DNA from: Planctomycetota bacterium
GTDB taxonomy: Bacteria; Planctomycetota; UBA1135; GCA-002748355
Assembly: GCA_020638795.1 (NCBI GenBank)
Contig: JACKHW010000004.1
Coordinates: 372,001 to 436,000 of the forward strand
Direction of reading: 5' to 3'
DNA: 64,000 bases
Shown here: one piece after another, positions 35,545-44,238 of the stretch
How the letters are laid out: every line of letters starts with the position of its first letter
Position numbering within the stretch: position 1 is the stretch's first letter
Program-made: the position numbers and the translations under genes
The notes under the pieces: model-generated
Seen by the model: the letters and a program-made list of their open reading frames with translations, nothing else
What the model was told of the DNA's origin: nothing
The model's database searches: none

Positions 35545-37956
35545 TCAATCACGGGTCTTCAGGACTTCGACGATGTTTATCGAGTCGAGTCTTCGCCAGG
35601 CCAGCCAACACGATAACGCGCTCGCGAGCGCAATCGTGGCGATCGAGAGCGCCCACGTGCGCGAACCGATGACGAGCGGTAGTCGAAACTGTTCCGAATC
35701 GAATCCGGGACTCGACACGAGCAGAGCTGCGAGCCCGTATCCGATCCAGAGCCCGAGCGGAATCGCCACGACAACGAGCACCGCGATCTCCCCGAAGAGT
35801 ATCGCTGCGACCTCGCGACGACGAAAACCGAGAACACGGAGACTCGCCAAGTCGCGCGTGCGTTCCGCGAGCGTGACTCGCACGGAGTTGTAGAGAACGC
35901 CGAATGCGAGCACGAGCGAGAAGAAGATCGTGATCATGACGTAGACGCCGATGTTCTCGTCGAGGATCTTCGTCATGCTCGCAAGGACTGCTGCACCCGA
36001 GCTCACTCCGGTGATGCCGGGAGTCTGCTTCGCGTGCTGCGCGAGTTGCTCCATCGCACCGTCGTCGACCAGGAGCGACGCGGAGTTGCAACACGGAGTA
36101 CGCCCGAGCAAGCGACAGAGCGCATGCCGATCCATGTGGGCAGTCATGCCCACATAGCTGTCCACGATCTGCGCTACTGGTACCGAATACGTCCCACGGT
36201 CCTCGGCGAGTACGTCCATCCTCAGGACATCGCCGACGGATGCGCGTAGGCGCTGAGCGAGCGTACGCGACAGCACGATGCCCTCCGGCGGGATGGGTAC
36301 GCGCGCAAACCGTTCCGGACTGCCAATCCCTTCGCTGCCGACACCGACCCGCAGTACTTGTAACTCGGAATCGCGCGACAGACCGGTGACGACCGTTCGC
36401 TTGCGCCGCGATCCCGACGCGAGCTCGATCGGTACATCGAGAATCCCTTCCGCGTAGCGGACACCAGGCAAGTGCTCGAGTTCGCGCAAGACACGATCGC
36501 CACGCGACTCCGTGAGCGCGACCCGGACGTCGGCGCGATCGATGAGAGAGAACTGAACCGCGAGCATCGTGCGCATCGAGTCGAGCATGAAGGCATTGAC
36601 GACGGTCAGTGCTCCGGCCATCGCGATTCCGAGCATCGACAGCAGGGCTCGCAGCGGCTTCCGTTCGAGTTCGCGCAACACGATTCGGATCCAGACCGGG
36701 ACATAGCGCGTGAGTCCGAGGCGCTCGATGACGGTAGGACGGTAGCGGACCGGCGGGACCGGTCTCATGGCTTCTGCAGGCGGCAGGGTCACGACGTTCC
36801 GGATGGCTTGGACGGCTCCGGCCACGCCGCTCACCGCGGCAATGCTCGAAGCGAGCAGGACATCTCCGAAGGACAGCACGACCGGGAGCGACGGGAAGCG
36901 GTAGTGCCGACTGTACATTTCGGTCATCCACGACGCGATCCAAGCTCCGAAGACGACCCCGACCGCGCAGCCAGCAAAGACGACAAGGGCCACGACCTTC
37001 GCGAAGTGGCGACCGAGTTCGCCGTTGTGGTACCCGAGAGCGCCGAGAGCCGCGATCGACTCGCGTTGTCCTGCGACGATCCGACCGAGCACGACGTGCA
37101 GCAGGAACGCCGACACGGCGAGGAACAGGACGGGAATCGACCACGTCATCGTGCGCAACTGATCGAGCTCGTTCGCGACGAAGAATGCCGACGTTTGATC
37201 CTTGCGCGAGATCGCTCCTGTTCCGCCGAACGGTCTCAACACCGCGTCGACCTGCTTCAAGACATCTTGCTCGCGAGCCGCGTGACCGAGACCGATCGAG
37301 ACGTCGTTGAAGGCGCCCCGCAGATCGAATGCCGCCGCGAGCGGAGCACGGGACATCCACAGGACGCCAAAGCGATGCTCATCGGGAAAGACGGAGCCCG
37401 GAGGTAGTGCCCAGACGAACTCGGGCGACAGCGCGACGCCAACGACCCGCAGTGTTTGTCGATGGCCATTGAGGATCGCGGTCAACTCGGTGCCGAGGTT
37501 CAGGTCGTTCGCTTGCACGAACGACTCGTGAACGAGGACTTCGTCCTCCGCGCCGCGTCGCGGCATGCGGCCAGCTCGGAGCACGACTCTGTTGAGCGCG
37601 CCGGGGCGATGCTCGGGAAGTGACACGATCTGTGCCGTCACGACGTCGGCAATCTGGGGAACGTCGAGCGTCACGAAAGCGACCGCCCGGGTCTCGACGA
37701 CGCGCACTCCAGGGATCGCGCGCAGGCGCGCCGACACGTGGTCTGGCGCACGCTTGCACGTCGCGAACACATCCGCGAAGCGCTCGGCGGCGTAATAGTC
37801 ACGGCGTGACTTGTCGAGCGACTTCATCGTCGAACGCATCCCGACGAAGACGGCGACACCGCAGGCGAGCACCGAGACGATTGCGAGAAGCTGCGCTGCT
37901 TCGCGCCGCACGTCGCGCCAAGCCTTGATGTCGAGTGCGGACAAGCGCAGCCGCAT
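35545..37956 (-). CDS. ABC transporter permease, FtsX/MacB type, duplicated
   Basis: This 803-residue permease has two FtsX-like units, each a periplasmic domain plus a helix bundle. The first helix is at about 20-40 (LLAIVSVLACGVAVFVG). Later bundles lie near 270-395 and 675-795, and a middle helix near 440. The long form with two FtsX domains is usual for lipid or lipoprotein-type exporters. ATG 37956 follows a GGTGAG site; a GTG at 37968 overlapping the ATPase stop is possible. It works with the ATPase just upstream and the adaptor 22 bases downstream. Confidence 0.88.
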   Translation of the reverse strand: MRLRLSALDIKAWRDVRREAAQLLAIVSVLACGVAVFVGMRSTMKSLDKSRRDYYAAERFADVFATCKRAPDHVSARLRAIPGVRVVETRAVAFVTLDVPQIADVVTAQIVSLPEHRPGALNRVVLRAGRMPRRGAEDEVLVHESFVQANDLNLGTELTAILNGHRQTLRVVGVALSPEFVWALPPGSVFPDEHRFGVLWMSRAPLAAAFDLRGAFNDVSIGLGHAAREQDVLKQVDAVLRPFGGTGAISRKDQTSAFFVANELDQLRTMTWSIPVLFLAVSAFLLHVVLGRIVAGQRESIAALGALGYHNGELGRHFAKVVALVVFAGCAVGVVFGAWIASWMTEMYSRHYRFPSLPVVLSFGDVLLASSIAAVSGVAGAVQAIRNVVTLPPAEAMRPVPPVRYRPTVIERLGLTRYVPVWIRIVLRELERKPLRALLSMLGIAMAGALTVVNAFMLDSMRTMLAVQFSLIDRADVRVALTESRGDRVLRELEHLPGVRYAEGILDVPIELASGSRRKRTVVTGLSRDSELQVLRVGVGSEGIGSPERFARVPIPPEGIVLSRTLAQRLRASVGDVLRMDVLAEDRGTYSVPVAQIVDSYVGMTAHMDRHALCRLLGRTPCCNSASLLVDDGAMEQLAQHAKQTPGITGVSSGAAVLASMTKILDENIGVYVMITIFFSLVLAFGVLYNSVRVTLAERTRDLASLRVLGFRRREVAAILFGEIAVLVVVAIPLGLWIGYGLAALLVSSPGFDSEQFRLPLVIGSRTWALSIATIALASALSCWLAWRRLDSINIVEVLKTRD

Positions 37957-37961
37957 TGGAC

Positions 37962-38711
37962 TCACCACTCGACGTGCGATGCGGGCACGCGATCGGGATT
38001 GATCTCGTCGGCAACGACGCGTCCGTCAGCCAATCGGACCACGCGACTCGCCATCCGTGAGATCGCGGCGTTGTGCGTGATCACGACCGTGGCCGTTCCG
38101 AGCTCTGCGTGAATTCGTGCGAGTGCTTCGAGCACGACACGCCCCGTCTCGACATCGAGCGCTCCTGTCGGCTCGTCACACAACAAGACATCGGGGCGCT
38201 TGGCGATCGCACGCGCGATCGCGACACGCTGCTGCTCTCCGCCGGACAATTGAGAAGGAAAGTGGTCCAAACGCGACCCCAGGCCCACGAGCCCGAGTGC
38301 CTCTCGACCGTCCATCGGGTCGGTCGCGATGTCGGTCACCAGTCGCACGTTCTCGAGTGCAGTGAGACTCGGGATCAGGTTGTAGAACTGGAACACGAAG
38401 CCGATGTGCTCACGACGCAACTCCGTCAACGCGTACTCCGAAGCCGCGGTCAATTCGTGCTCGCGAAACCAAACACGTCCCGCAGTCGGAGTGTCCAGGG
38501 CTCCGAGAATGTTGAGGAGAGTCGACTTCCCGCTTCCGGATGGGCCGAGCAAGACCACGAATTGATGTTCGAGCAATTCGAGCGAAACCCCGCGCAACGC
38601 GTGCACCTGGACCTCGCCCATGGTGTAGGTCTTGGTGACGTCCTGCGCACGGAAGACCGCAATCGAACGTCCGTCCACGCGGCCCTCGTGAGTCGATCCG
38701 GTGTCGGCCAC
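37962..38711 (-). CDS. ABC transporter ATPase (LolD/MacB class)
   Basis: About 249 residues using a GTG start at 38711. The frame is open further, past an ATG at 38846, but that extension is not ATPase-like. Walker A is GPSGSGKST, the Q loop is in FQFYNLIPSL, the signature is LSGGEQQR and Walker B is LLCDEPTGALD, followed by the H loop VVITHN. This set is complete and typical of the LolD/MacB/FtsE class that drives FtsX-type permeases. It is the first gene of the exporter operon. The exact start is uncertain. Confidence 0.9.
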   Translation of the reverse strand: MADTGSTHEGRVDGRSIAVFRAQDVTKTYTMGEVQVHALRGVSLELLEHQFVVLLGPSGSGKSTLLNILGALDTPTAGRVWFREHELTAASEYALTELRREHIGFVFQFYNLIPSLTALENVRLVTDIATDPMDGREALGLVGLGSRLDHFPSQLSGGEQQRVAIARAIAKRPDVLLCDEPTGALDVETGRVVLEALARIHAELGTATVVITHNAAISRMASRVVRLADGRVVADEINPDRVPASHVEW

Positions 38712-38855
38712 GCCCCTGAAGATAGCGAGAATCGTGGCTGGGACACGCAACCCGATCGGCACGTTACGCGCGGCAGCACACAGGACTATGGCGCCTTGGC
38801 TATCATCAGACTCCGTCAGCGCCGAACCGGCTCGACCTGACATCATGGACCGCGC

Positions 38856-40544
38856 ATGACTGACCTCGCCTCGACACGCCAGCCAAATCGCATCCGTCTC
38901 GAGATCGCGATGTCGTTGCTCGCTGCGCTCATCTGCAGTTGCGATGCATCGCTGACCGGGATCAGTCGCTGCGCCACCGTCGAGGACATCCCGTTCGGCC
39001 TGTACGTGACGGTCGCCGATCCGACGAGGCTTCCGGCGCTCGATCTCGAGCTGCACTGGAACGTCTACGAACCGACCTCGCAGGTTCTCGGCGTCCTGTC
39101 CTTCGGCACGTCTGCCGAGGACGCCGTTCGAGATCGTCGAACGGAGGCGATCTTCGCGGGCCGCACGAGCACCACGGTCACACCCGAGTCAGGCCCCTTC
39201 TTTGCGAAAGTTCGACTCGATGGCGGCGACGAATGTTCTGGTGGGTCGAGTCCGCTCTTCGCGATCGACACGCGGACGCGCCTGCTCTGGGTCTCGGCGC
39301 GAGATGGCGGGAGCGAACTCGTCGTGTTCGACCTGGATGGAGTGCGGCCAGAACGGCGCTTCGCGCTCGACGCTCTGCCCGAGGACGTGACGTTCGTCGA
39401 CGCGGGCAATGGTCTTCACGCATGGGTTGCACACGCTGCTGGTGACGGCGCGACGTGGATCCTCGAAAACGTCGATCTCACGAGTGGCGATCGCACGACT
39501 CGACTCGCGACGCGGAGCGACGTCCCACCCAGGCTCCACACGACTCCGGGTGGACGCGAACTCGTCGTCGCCTCGTGGCGCGCCGATGCGTGGCACTTGC
39601 AACTCTTGCTCCCGAACCGAGCCGAACCCTACGAACTCGGAACATCGAACGCCGGGCGGGGCGCACTTTCCATCGCCGCGGTCGACCCCGCGGGGCGTGC
39701 GGTCGTCTGGACCGAAGCGAGTACGACGGTCCCGGACACGTCTTCGTTCGTCATCGCCGCACTCGGACCCTTGGGCCCGACGTCCCTTCGCAGGATCGCA
39801 GCCGGAGCGAGGATCGCCGACTTCTCGATCTCGCGCGACGGGAAGCGATTCGCATGGATCTCGACGACGAGTACGGGGACGCGTGCCTCGCTCGGCATCG
39901 CAACGCTGGAACCCGCTCGCACCCTCTACTTCGTGCCGAGCCCGGCAGAGGGACAGGATATCCACGCCTTCCACTGGTCGCCTGCTGGCGACGAGATCGT
40001 GGCCATCGGCGACATTCGTGCGAACGAACGAGACGAGCTCATGATCGTGCGCGGAGACGGAAGGCTGCTCTTCCCATCCTCGGGAGCACCGAACCGCACG
40101 ACGCACATCACGCCAGGGTCGTGGTCTCCCGATGGCAGTCGCTTCGCCTGGATCGAGACGAGCGAAGTCGGCACGCGGCTACTCGCAACGGAGCTCCTCG
40201 GCCTCGTGACGAGGCAGATGAGCGAGAGCGGGCGTGATGTCGTCGATCTCGCCTGGTCGACCGACGGACGAGAGCTCGTGTGGCGCCGTCGAGAAGGAAG
40301 TGGTCACGAACTCGTGCGCGCGCTTCCCGACGGATCGGTTCGCGAGACCGTCCGCATCGGCGAAACGATCGCGAATGTCGGAGCGTACGCCTTCGACCCC
40401 ACGTCGTCTCGACTCGCGTTCGTTGCCGACTCGAGCGTCTGGACCTCGCGCTTCGCCGGGAACCCGCAGCGTGAATCTCCCGTCGACGAGCACGTGACGA
40501 CTGCCGCGTGGACGCGCTTCTACGGAACCGCCGTCAGTCGCTGA
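38856..40544 (+). CDS. WD40-like (TolB-type) beta-propeller lipoprotein
   Basis: The 562-residue product has a hydrophobic leader and a lipobox-like LICSC near residue 29. The rest is built of PD40/WD40-like blades, for example ISRDGKRFAWIST, WSPAGDEIVAIG, WSPDGSRFAWIE and WSTDGRELVWRR, which resemble the TolB C-terminal propeller. There is no TolB N-terminal domain. It should sit in the envelope and bind protein partners. Its start is close to and divergent from the ABC ATPase region, leaving under 150 bases for both promoters. Partner and function are unknown. Confidence 0.72.
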   Translation: MTDLASTRQPNRIRLEIAMSLLAALICSCDASLTGISRCATVEDIPFGLYVTVADPTRLPALDLELHWNVYEPTSQVLGVLSFGTSAEDAVRDRRTEAIFAGRTSTTVTPESGPFFAKVRLDGGDECSGGSSPLFAIDTRTRLLWVSARDGGSELVVFDLDGVRPERRFALDALPEDVTFVDAGNGLHAWVAHAAGDGATWILENVDLTSGDRTTRLATRSDVPPRLHTTPGGRELVVASWRADAWHLQLLLPNRAEPYELGTSNAGRGALSIAAVDPAGRAVVWTEASTTVPDTSSFVIAALGPLGPTSLRRIAAGARIADFSISRDGKRFAWISTTSTGTRASLGIATLEPARTLYFVPSPAEGQDIHAFHWSPAGDEIVAIGDIRANERDELMIVRGDGRLLFPSSGAPNRTTHITPGSWSPDGSRFAWIETSEVGTRLLATELLGLVTRQMSESGRDVVDLAWSTDGRELVWRRREGSGHELVRALPDGSVRETVRIGETIANVGAYAFDPTSSRLAFVADSSVWTSRFAGNPQRESPVDEHVTTAAWTRFYGTAVSR

Positions 40545-40553
40545 CTCGATCGG

Positions 40554-41180
40554 TCACTTCTTGCGCTCGAACGTGATCTCGACGACGAGCGTGTTCTCGA
40601 GTCCGATCGGCAAGTCGTGGACTTCGAGCACCATCTCGTCTTCACTCTCGAAGCGATACACGTAGCGCACCATCTTGTCGTGCTCGCCGGTGAGGTATTC
40701 GTCGAGCGTGCCGTAGAGCACGAGCGCTTTGTCGTCGGGCGTCATGTCGCCCTCGCTGTGGGTCATCGCGGTATCCATCGTGGAGATGCCGGTCGACACG
40801 TAACTCATCTTGAAGTTGTCGTAGCCGAGCAGGGTGCACCCCTCGACGCCCCGCCCCATCATCTCGCCTTTCCAACGCATCTGGAGCCAACGACCTTCCA
40901 TCATCCAAGTCACCTCGCTCACGCCCTTCTCGGGCGGTGACTTGCGGCCCCCCATCACGAAGCGCGTGCTCGTGTTCCAGCTACCGAGCATGCGCTCGAG
41001 CTTCTTGTGATGAGGGCCCGGTTGCGTGTAGCGCGCGGCTTTCTTCATCATCTCCTGCATTTGCGCCGCCTGAGCTTCGTCTTGGACGGGTGCCGTCACG
41101 ACGACGTCACGAGATGGCGAGACGAACAGCAGAGCGGACGTCGTGGCGAGTGAGAGGACTGCAAACGATCGGAACAACAT
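40554..41180 (-). CDS. DUF1579 family secreted protein
   Basis: This 208-residue protein has a signal-like leader from ATG 41180, which has AAGGAGATC before it. The mature part contains HHKKLERMLGSWNTSTRF, the start of the DUF1579 family, and then WMMEGRWLQMRW and GYDNFKMSYVS, also characteristic. Function of the family is unknown; a lipocalin-like barrel is likely. It follows the decayed BlaI-type repressor gene on the same strand with only 72 bases between, so it may once have been under that repressor's operator. Confidence 0.82.
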   Translation of the reverse strand: MLFRSFAVLSLATTSALLFVSPSRDVVVTAPVQDEAQAAQMQEMMKKAARYTQPGPHHKKLERMLGSWNTSTRFVMGGRKSPPEKGVSEVTWMMEGRWLQMRWKGEMMGRGVEGCTLLGYDNFKMSYVSTGISTMDTAMTHSEGDMTPDDKALVLYGTLDEYLTGEHDKMVRYVYRFESEDEMVLEVHDLPIGLENTLVVEITFERKK

Positions 41181-41253
41181 CGGATCTCCTTGGATCGGGA
41201 ACTCTCTGAGGTGGGGCACTGCACTCAGCGAAGCGCTGCCTGCTCGATGGCAT

Positions 41254-41562
41254 TCATCGCTCGCGCCTCGGACGATCGCGCTTCGGATCACGGGAGCCCC
41301 GGTCCTCCGCCGATGCTTCGAGCATCGCGAGCAACTCGGCACGCTGCGCCTCGGTCAGGCGCTCATCGCGAGTCAGATGCTGCCGCGGAGTTCGACGTGC
41401 ACTGCGCCCTTGTCGACGAGCCTCTGCAGCAGCGTCTTGACGGTCGTGTAGGCCCAGGCCGTGTCGACCCGTTCCTTGATGTCGCGCGGTCGCAGGGGCG
41501 CCGTCCCATAGCGCCTGCATCACGGCCCACTCAGCATCGGTCAGTCGAAGCTCATCTACCAC
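41254..41562 (-). pseudogene. Decayed BlaI/MecI/CopY-family repressor gene
   Basis: The frame beginning GTG 41562 encodes ELRLTDAEWAVMQALWDGAPATAR, the N terminus of a BlaI-type winged helix. It then loses homology. One base later, in another frame, the expected continuation appears: DIKERVDTAWAYTTVKTLLQ and LVDKGAVHVELRG, then a stop. The first frame resumes with DERLTEAQRAELLAMLEA, matching the family C terminus. So there is a frameshift after about residue 22, and roughly 40 residues of the dimerisation domain are missing between ELRG and DERL. No BlaR1/M56 sensor gene is nearby. A sequencing error could explain the frameshift but not the missing segment. Confidence 0.75.
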
Positions 41563-41589
41563 AGTTGTCGCAGTCCTTACGACAACTGT
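41561..41589. promoter_or_regulatory. BlaI/CopY-type operator (inverted repeat)
   Basis: ACAGTTGTCG (41561-41570) and CGACAACTGT (41580-41589) form a perfect 10-bp inverted repeat with a 9-base spacer. Each arm contains the TACA/TGT core expected of BlaI/CopY operators. It lies over the start of the decayed repressor gene, as an autoregulatory operator would. The match is by pattern only. Confidence 0.6.
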
Positions 41590-41652
41590 AGCAGGAGGTC
41601 CAGCGCCGATCCTGGCCGGCCCGAGTTCACGCACTCGGGCCGTGGGTCAAGA

Positions 41653-42756
41653 TCAATACGTGAAGCGTGTGACGAGGCCGTAACCGGCGGACGACGTGTG
41701 GAAGACCGCCGACATCGGCTCCGTTACGCCACCCGAGTTGTTGAACAGGCGCGTCACTTCGCACTTCTTCGACGTGTCTGCGGCCGGGATGCTCAGCGCC
41801 AAACCATTCGACGCCGCGAACGGGATGCCGGTCTGCGTCGTGTCGAGCGAGAAGATCTGGCTGTAGATCGTGCCCGCGCCGGGATTGGGCACGAGAAGCA
41901 CGCCACCGGCTGCGCCGTAGTAATACGCCGTGCTCTGTCGGTGCAGGTCGCCATTGGCATCCGAGACACCGAACGGCAGCGCGATCAGCAAATCGGTCGC
42001 GAGATTCGCGCAGAGACCCGGAATCGGGACGTTGAGGTTCTGCGTGCCGATGATCAAGAGCGACGGAGCGTTGGCCGGACAGTAGCGCGCACTGAACAGC
42101 ATGATCAAGGTCCCGCAGCGATCCGAGATCTCGACGGAGTGCGTCATCGCGAGCGTTTGACCGCCAGCCGTGCACCCCGTCGTCGTCGGCGAGTCGGTGC
42201 CGGTCACGTTGGACGAAACGTCAACGTCTATCGTGCCGTTGGTGCCCGTGGCCGAGTAGTTGTGCATCAGCAACTCCCAACCGAGCGAACCCGTCGTCGG
42301 GATGTAGATGTAGGGTGCGTCGAGCTTGAGCTCGAGGGTCGGATCGAATGGGCTCGGACCCGGACTCGACGCAGCACCCGCGCCGAACGTGATCGTCTTG
42401 CGCTTGATGACCTGCATCTTCGAGTTCTGGACCCAGTTGTTGTCGAAGAAGAAGCTGCACTGGTTCCAGGCAACCGTCCGCCCCATGAACAACTCGATGT
42501 CGAGTTGCTTGCTGCCGGTATAGGTCGACGACGAGGCATTGTTGCGGAAGCCGATCGCCTTGATCGACATCGTCGTCGCGGGCATGTCGCTATGAATCTG
42601 CTGGTAGCGACGCTGAACCGACGACGAGAACGGGAACGCGTTCGAACCCGCGCCCTCGTTCGTCGCGGCGACGACAGGCGAGACGTGATAGTTCTGGGCG
42701 ACGAGCGAGGTGGCGACGAGGCCACTCGCCAAGAGAGCTGAGAGCGATGTACGCAT
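41653..42756 (-). CDS. Secreted protein, tandem paralogue 1
   Basis: This 367-residue protein has a signal peptide (about 1-20, ending SLVAQ). It has a first beta-rich part (20-230) with YTGSKQLDIELFMGR and DAPYIYIPTTGSLGWE, then a C-terminal module with GLCANLATDLLIALPFG and GTIYSQIFSLD. The second part resembles the lineage module seen at 33662-34186. Cysteines recur in CTAGGQ, DRCGTL and RYCPANAP, so disulfides are possible. I know no named family. It is followed upstream by its twin. A surface or extracellular role is inferred from the export signal only. Confidence 0.72.
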   Translation of the reverse strand: MRTSLSALLASGLVATSLVAQNYHVSPVVAATNEGAGSNAFPFSSSVQRRYQQIHSDMPATTMSIKAIGFRNNASSSTYTGSKQLDIELFMGRTVAWNQCSFFFDNNWVQNSKMQVIKRKTITFGAGAASSPGPSPFDPTLELKLDAPYIYIPTTGSLGWELLMHNYSATGTNGTIDVDVSSNVTGTDSPTTTGCTAGGQTLAMTHSVEISDRCGTLIMLFSARYCPANAPSLLIIGTQNLNVPIPGLCANLATDLLIALPFGVSDANGDLHRQSTAYYYGAAGGVLLVPNPGAGTIYSQIFSLDTTQTGIPFAASNGLALSIPAADTSKKCEVTRLFNNSGGVTEPMSAVFHTSSAGYGLVTRFTY

Positions 42757-42959
42757 CGCGGATCCTCCCGAGAGTTGGGGAAGCAGTTTTGGTTGGGAAT
42801 CGAGAGATGGCAGCCAAGAAGGCCGCCAACGTCATTATGCCCCAACCCGCGTCCACTTCGGGGACCGGATGTAAGAAGTTCAGACCTTCGCCAGCTTCAT
42901 CGCTCCGTGCTCGCCACGGCAGTCGCCCCCCAGAGGAGGCACTGCCGCAATGGACGCGA

Positions 42960-44063
42960 TCAGTACGTGAACCGGGTAACGATGCCGTAGCCGATCGACG
43001 ACGTCGTGAACACCGCTGACATCGGTTCGGTCACACCGCCGGTGTTGTTGAACAGGCGCGTGACTTCGACCTTCTTGGACGTGTCCGAGGCCGGGATCGT
43101 CGATGCAATGCCGTTCGATCCCGCGATCGGAATGCCCGTCTGCGAGAGGTCGAGACAGTAGATCTGGCTGTACAGCGTGCCTGCGCCCGGGTTCGGTGCG
43201 AGGATCGTGCCGTTGGCGGCCCCGTAGTAATAGGTCGTCGACTGACGGTGCAGGTCACCGTTCGCGTCCGCGGCGCCGAACGGCAACGCGACCACGAGAT
43301 TCGTGTAGATGTTCGTGCACAGCCCGGCGACCGGGATGTCGAGCTGTTGCGAACCGATGACGAGGAGCGCCGGTGCGTTCGCCGGGCAGTAGCGCGCACT
43401 GAACATCATCATCAGGGTACCGAACGCGTCTTCGATCTCGACCGTATGCGCCATCGGCAACGTCTGTCCGCCGGCGACGCAACCGTTGCCGTACGCAGTG
43501 TCGGAACCCGCCGTCAACGATCCGACATCGACGTCCATCGAGCCGTTGGTGCCCGTCGCGACGTAGCCGTGCATCAAGAGCTCCCAGCCGAGCGAACCGT
43601 TCGGCGGGATGTAGAGGTACGGCGCATCGAGCTTGATCTCGAGCGTCGGGTCGAACGGGCTAGGACCGGGGCTCGCCGCCGCGCCGGCGCCGAACGTGAT
43701 CGTCTTGCGCGCGACGACCTGGGTCTTCGAACTCAGGAGCCAGTTGTTGTCGAAGAAGAAGCTGCACTGATTCCAGGCGCGCGTGTTGCCCATGAACAAC
43801 TCGATGTCGAGTTGCTTGCTACCGGTGTACACCGAAGTCGAGGCGTTGTTGCGGAAGCCGATCGCTGTGATCTTCATCGGTACGGTCGGCATGTCGCTGT
43901 GGATCTGCTGATAGCGACGCTGCACGGACGACGAGAACGGGAACCCGTTCGATCCCGAGCCTTCGACCGTCGCGGCGCCGACCGGGGAAACGTGATAGTT
44001 CTGTGCGTACGCAACGGATGCAACACACAGGCCTGCGACTGCAGGAATGACGAGAGAACGCAT
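42960..44063 (-). CDS. Secreted protein, tandem paralogue 2
   Basis: This 367-residue twin of the gene at 41653-42756 starts at ATG 44063, which gives a proper signal peptide ending AYAQ; the open frame 17 codons upstream is unlikely. Substitutions against the twin are scattered while the Cys positions (CVAGGQ, RYCPANAP, GLCTNIYT) are mostly kept, with DRCGTL becoming DAFGTL. The retained reading frame and conserved motifs suggest both copies are functional. It lies 175 bases downstream of uvrC on the same strand. The truncated gene at the window end looks like a more distant relative. Confidence 0.72.
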   Translation of the reverse strand: MRSLVIPAVAGLCVASVAYAQNYHVSPVGAATVEGSGSNGFPFSSSVQRRYQQIHSDMPTVPMKITAIGFRNNASTSVYTGSKQLDIELFMGNTRAWNQCSFFFDNNWLLSSKTQVVARKTITFGAGAAASPGPSPFDPTLEIKLDAPYLYIPPNGSLGWELLMHGYVATGTNGSMDVDVGSLTAGSDTAYGNGCVAGGQTLPMAHTVEIEDAFGTLMMMFSARYCPANAPALLVIGSQQLDIPVAGLCTNIYTNLVVALPFGAADANGDLHRQSTTYYYGAANGTILAPNPGAGTLYSQIYCLDLSQTGIPIAGSNGIASTIPASDTSKKVEVTRLFNNTGGVTEPMSAVFTTSSIGYGIVTRFTY

Positions 44064-44238
44064 GTAGGAACTCACTCGAGAAATGGACTTGGGAAGAAGA
44101 AAGAGTCGAAGCACGCGGCCAGAGAAGGTGCGTACTCTCGTTGCACTATCGCTGGTAATTCCGCGTCTGCATCACGAACGAACGATCGCTTCATACGAGC
44201 GTCGTACTTCGCAATAACGCCAGACTCCTGAAGCTCGC

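Larger units (their letters stand above)
41653..44063 (-). repeat. Tandem gene duplication (two 1104-base paralogues)
   Basis: Two genes of identical length (41653-42756 and 42960-44063) encode proteins that align along their whole length. They share phrases such as SSSVQRRYQQIHSDMP, FGAGAASSPGPSPFDPTLE (with one Ala insertion-type change) and GSLGWELLMH. The DNA is also visibly similar. The unit repeats at a spacing of 1307 bases. Confidence 0.85.
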
